64,000 nucleotides of DNA from Desulfacinum infernum DSM 9756. Lineage in GTDB: Bacteria; Desulfobacterota; Syntrophobacteria; Syntrophobacterales; DSM-9756. The position numbers and the translations under genes are program-made. The notes under the pieces are model-generated. The model saw nothing but the letters and a program-made list of their open reading frames with translations, made no database searches and was not told the origin of the DNA. Each line of letters opens with the position of its first letter. Position 1 is the stretch's first letter. The stretch is from positions 140,068 to 204,067 of the forward strand of contig NZ_FQVB01000005.1 of assembly GCF_900129305.1 (NCBI RefSeq), in the 5' to 3' direction. Shown here piece by piece: positions 60,898 to 64,000 of this stretch.

Positions 60898-60916
60898 TTT
60901 GATTGAGGAGACGGTC

Positions 60917-61381
60917 ATGAATCAACACGGGACGAATGGGACCGGAACGGGCGACCCGCTCGGGCTAAACGGCGCGAACGCGAAGGGGGATTTCCTCCCG
61001 GACGACCTCTTGGACACAGCCCGGTCTCTCCTGGATGCGCTGGAAGAAGAAGAGCGGTGTCTCAAAGAAAGGGACCATGACGGACTTCTGCATCTGGTCC
61101 CAACGAAAGAGAGCCTGGCACGCTCGCTCGCTGCCAGGCTCCGAACGCTCTCCGGCCGGCCATCGGACGGGAGGGGCTTCGACCGCGCGAGTTTGCAGGA
61201 ACTTAAAGAGATCCTTCGGCGGATCGAAGCCCGAAACGAGAGGAACCGCCGGTTCATCCAGGAATCCCTCGCTATCTACCAGGGGATCCTGGGGCTCTTT
61301 GAGAACGAGCTCTACGCACCGTCGCCCCAGGTCCGAGCTTTCCCGGCGATTCGAGGAAGCTCCATTCACAGGGAGGCCTGA
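60917..61381 (+). CDS. flgN: FlgN-like export chaperone
   Basis: A 154-residue helical protein matching FlgN in size, position and pattern (LLDTARSLLDALEEEERCLKERDHDGLLHLVPTKESLARSL; ILRRIEARNERNRRFIQESLAIYQGILGLF). FlgN chaperones FlgK and FlgL, encoded immediately downstream. GAGGAG before ATG 60917 decides the start over TTG 60899. FlgM, which often precedes flgN, is not seen in the 57 bp gap. Confidence 0.85.
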   Translation: MNQHGTNGTGTGDPLGLNGANAKGDFLPDDLLDTARSLLDALEEEERCLKERDHDGLLHLVPTKESLARSLAARLRTLSGRPSDGRGFDRASLQELKEILRRIEARNERNRRFIQESLAIYQGILGLFENELYAPSPQVRAFPAIRGSSIHREA

Positions 61382-61382
61382 C

Positions 61383-62756
61383 ATGGCAGGGTTGAACGCA
61401 TCGTTGGAGATCGCCAAGAATGCGCTTTTGAACACCCAGGTTCAGATACAGACCACGTCCCACAACATCGCCAACGCGGAAAACCCCAACTACACGCGCC
61501 AGAAGGCTTCCACCGTCACCCAGGGAGCGATCCGGGAACGGGCCGGATGGGTTGGTACGGGCGCCCGTCTGGACCGCATCGTTCAGCAGCGCGACGCCTT
61601 CCTGGAAGCCAGCCTCCTGGGAACCTTGTCCTCCAGCTCCTACTACGGAGCCATGGAACGCATTCTGGGGACGGCGGAAACCTACCTCTACGATGACGGA
61701 GAGACCGGCATCTCCGGAGCCCTCAACGACTTTTGGGACGCCTGGAACGCCCTGGCGCAAAACCCGGACGGCAGCGCGGAAAAGGCGACCGTGATCGAAG
61801 CGGGCGGGAACCTGGCAGGGCTTCTCAATGAGACCGCCAGCGACCTGGACGCCCTCCAGGGCGACTTGCAAAAGGAGCTGGAAGATTCCCTGGAGCCGGT
61901 GAACACCCTGTTGGAACGAATCCGGGAACTCAATGACCAGATCGCCCGCGCCGAAGGATCAGGACAGACGGCCAACGATCTCAGGGATCAGCGCTATGAA
62001 GCGTTGAAGGAACTGGCCGAGTACGTCCAGTTCGAGACGGAAGAAATTTCCGGCGGGGCCGTCAATGTCTTCCTTGCCGACCGAACGGCCCTGGTCATCG
62101 GTACTCAGTACGCGGCTCAGCTGACCCTCCAGGACGAAGCCGACGGCTATGCCGTCACGATCAAGGACACGGGAACGGCAGTGGGCCGACTGGACACGGC
62201 CGATTCCACCAACAATCTGGACCGACTGGGCGGCTCCCTGGGCGGGCTGCTGGCCTCGGCAGCCCAAGTGGACCAGTGGCAGGACAGACTCGACGACTTT
62301 GCAGCGGCTCTGGTTTCAACCGTTAACGGGGAATACAGCTCCTCCCCACCCCCCCCCGCTGACCCCAACGACTATCTCTTCTTCGACCCTTCGGGGACGA
62401 CGGCCTCCACCATCTCGCTGACAAGCTACCCTTGGGACTACCCGCCGGACGCCCAGGATGTCCTGGACTGGCAGTCGGACGACGCGCTCACATGGGACGG
62501 CGAGTCCGTGTCCCTGGGGACCTACCTCAACAGGTTGACTCAAGATGTGGGGCTGGCGGTCCAATCGGCCCAATCACAGCAAAGTTTCCGTGAGAGCCTG
62601 GTGACGGAGCTCGAAGCCAAAAGGCAATCCGTCTCGGGGGTCTCCATCGACGAAGAGATGGTGGAACTGTTGAAGCAGCAACAGCTCTACCAGGCGGCCG
62701 CCAAGGTGGTCCAGTACACATCCGACATGATCCAGACGGCCATCGACATGGTCTAA
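61383..62756 (+). CDS. flgK: Flagellar hook-filament junction protein FlgK (HAP1)
   Basis: FlgK, 457 residues: N-terminal QIQTTSHNIANAENPNYTRQKAS, the D2/D3 middle region (SGALNDFWDAWNALAQNPDGSAEK), and the C-terminal GVSIDEEMVELLKQQQLYQAAAKVVQYTSDMIQTAIDM. ATG 61383 follows the flgN stop by one base and has GGGAGG upstream; the frame is open much further upstream but that is chance. Confidence 0.95.
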   Translation: MAGLNASLEIAKNALLNTQVQIQTTSHNIANAENPNYTRQKASTVTQGAIRERAGWVGTGARLDRIVQQRDAFLEASLLGTLSSSSYYGAMERILGTAETYLYDDGETGISGALNDFWDAWNALAQNPDGSAEKATVIEAGGNLAGLLNETASDLDALQGDLQKELEDSLEPVNTLLERIRELNDQIARAEGSGQTANDLRDQRYEALKELAEYVQFETEEISGGAVNVFLADRTALVIGTQYAAQLTLQDEADGYAVTIKDTGTAVGRLDTADSTNNLDRLGGSLGGLLASAAQVDQWQDRLDDFAAALVSTVNGEYSSSPPPPADPNDYLFFDPSGTTASTISLTSYPWDYPPDAQDVLDWQSDDALTWDGESVSLGTYLNRLTQDVGLAVQSAQSQQSFRESLVTELEAKRQSVSGVSIDEEMVELLKQQQLYQAAAKVVQYTSDMIQTAIDMV

Positions 62757-62771
62757 AACAGGGGACGATCC

Positions 62772-63650
62772 ATGCGTGTCACCTTGCCGCAGCTCTACGC
62801 AGCCACCCGGGAGAACATCCTGAACCGAAACGAGAAGATCAGCAACCTGACCACTCAGATCTCCAGCGGCAGGAAGCTGAAAACCTCGCACGACGATCCC
62901 AATGCCTGGGCTCAGTCACGGAACCTCACCGACGGCCTCGAGAAACTGGAGCGCTACAAGTCCAATCTGGAATTCGCCAGCGGCATGAACAGTGTGGCGG
63001 ACAGCGCCCTTGATCACATTCACGATCTGCTGATTCGTGCCAAGGAAATCGGTACGGCCGCCAATACTCCCAACTCGACCGAAGAAAAGCAGGCCTACCT
63101 GGAAGAACTGGACCAAGTCATCGAAGAGATCATGTCTACGGCGGAAACGAAGTACAACGGCCAGTATGTCTTCGAAGGCTATTTTGACGATACCGCCTCC
63201 CCGCCCGACTGGGTTTCGGCAAGGGACGCTACACCTCCCGGCGATGCGCGGGTCCTCTCCTTGGATCTGGACGACAGGGCGACGGACACCGAGGTGAGCG
63301 TGGACGCAAGATCCGTTTTTCAAGGGCTTGTACAAACTTTCGAAGACCTCAAGACCGCCATAGACGCCGGCGATTCCACCCAAATCGCAAATCAGCTGGC
63401 AAACCTGGACACCGCCATGGCGGAGACCCAGGCTTTGTCCAGTAAAACCGGGGCCCGCTTGGCGGGCTATGAGCGGCGGCTCGACGCATTGGAGATCTTC
63501 CAGGTGCACGGACAGGACCGCCTGTCGGAGATCCGGGACACGGACCTGGTGGAAGCCATCACGTCACTGAAGCAGAACCAGATTGCCCTCGAGGCGGCCC
63601 TCCAGTCCACCGCCGCCGTCCAGGGCCTCAGTCTGACCAGGTACCTCTAA
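62772..63650 (+). CDS. flgL: Flagellar hook-filament junction protein FlgL (HAP3)
   Basis: FlgL, 292 residues, belongs to the flagellin superfamily: N-terminal ISNLTTQISSGRKLKTSHDDPNAW and MNSVADSALDHIHDLLIRAKEIGTAANTPNS, with C-terminal DLVEAITSLKQNQIALEAALQSTAAVQGLSLTRYL. It is the last flagellar gene in the window. csrA and fliW, which often follow, are missing; a transposase begins 164 bp after it. Confidence 0.95.
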   Translation: MRVTLPQLYAATRENILNRNEKISNLTTQISSGRKLKTSHDDPNAWAQSRNLTDGLEKLERYKSNLEFASGMNSVADSALDHIHDLLIRAKEIGTAANTPNSTEEKQAYLEELDQVIEEIMSTAETKYNGQYVFEGYFDDTASPPDWVSARDATPPGDARVLSLDLDDRATDTEVSVDARSVFQGLVQTFEDLKTAIDAGDSTQIANQLANLDTAMAETQALSSKTGARLAGYERRLDALEIFQVHGQDRLSEIRDTDLVEAITSLKQNQIALEAALQSTAAVQGLSLTRYL

Positions 63651-63814
63651 CCCAAGTTTGTCATCTATATGCTGCATAGTGCGACAGTGTGCCGATTTTG
63701 CTCATCTAACTATCTGAAAGGCCGTTGAAGGGGCCTCGAAAATTGGGTGTAGTGGTAGAAAATAAGGGGCCAGAATTGACTCGCCTTCCCTCCTCATGCT
63801 AATGTCCTGCTACT

Positions 63815-64000
63815 ATGTTCATTCGACGAGTCAGAAAAAAAGATCACCAAACGGGAACCACCTACTTCTACCACCAGTTGGTTGAGTCCTACAGGACTCC
63901 CAAGGGGCCTAGGCAGAGGACTCTTCTCAATTTGGGAAAGCTGGACCTCGAGCCCAAACAATTAAAAGGATTAGCAAATCGCATTGAAGAGATCCTCACC
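63815..64000 (+). CDS. IS transposase, N-terminal part (IS1634/IS4-like), cut by window edge
   Basis: The 62 visible codons (MFIRRVRKKDHQTGTTYFYHQLVESYRTPKGPRQRTLLNLGKL) match the N terminus of IS1634-type DDE transposases. Codon use is lower in GC and different from the flagellar genes. The left end of the IS must be in 63651-63814, but I could not fix its inverted repeat because the right end is outside the window. Confidence 0.8.
   Translation, partial: MFIRRVRKKDHQTGTTYFYHQLVESYRTPKGPRQRTLLNLGKLDLEPKQLKGLANRIEEILT

Overview
The window is a GC-rich (roughly 60-65% by eye) bacterial chromosome segment. It most resembles an anaerobic Desulfobacterota, perhaps of the Syntrophobacter/Desulfacinum type. 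This placement is inference. It rests on a methylmalonyl-CoA/acyl-CoA carboxyltransferase, SelB, a citrate/isopropylmalate-synthase-like protein, several sigma-54 activators and a delta-proteobacterial style flagellar gene order. No rRNA, tRNA or CRISPR array was seen.

Positions 1-23.3 kb are mostly housekeeping and metabolism. On the plus strand are the tail of a sigma-54 activator, a biotin-dependent carboxyltransferase beta subunit, MltG with a sugar-nucleotidyltransferase-like protein, and an acyl-CoA ligase. On the minus strand are a DUF1285-like protein, a Dabb protein with SelB, and TrkA-TrkH. Small proteins, a YkgJ-like cysteine protein, a coiled-coil/NYN nuclease and CutA follow. A minus-strand run then reads HisS, AspS, an HMGL-type synthase with a C-terminal Cache-like domain, RlpA and HisD.

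Positions 23.6-63.65 kb are a near-continuous plus-strand flagellar locus. The control module is an NtrC-type regulator, a secreted TPR protein (possible PflA analogue) and an FlrC/FleR-like activator. It is followed by flgBC-fliEFGHIJ-motE-like, then fliK-flgD-flgE, then motA-fliLMNOPQR-flhBAFG-fliA with a FliL-like and a DUF2802 gene, and finally flgFGAHI-motB-motB-flgJ-flgN-flgK-flgL. Five intergenic sites match the sigma-54 consensus (TGG-N9-TTGC) at the head of these units. This suggests one sigma-54 regulon, with FliA (sigma-28) made late. Flagellin, fliD, fliS, csrA, fliW, flgM and chemotaxis genes are not in the window.

Positions 63.65-64 kb hold the start of an IS transposase immediately after flgL. 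Intergenic DNA, chiefly the 947 bp between flgE and motA and the 248 bp at 3.1-3.4 kb, carries dispersed palindromes and two copies of a MITE-like element of about 220 bp.
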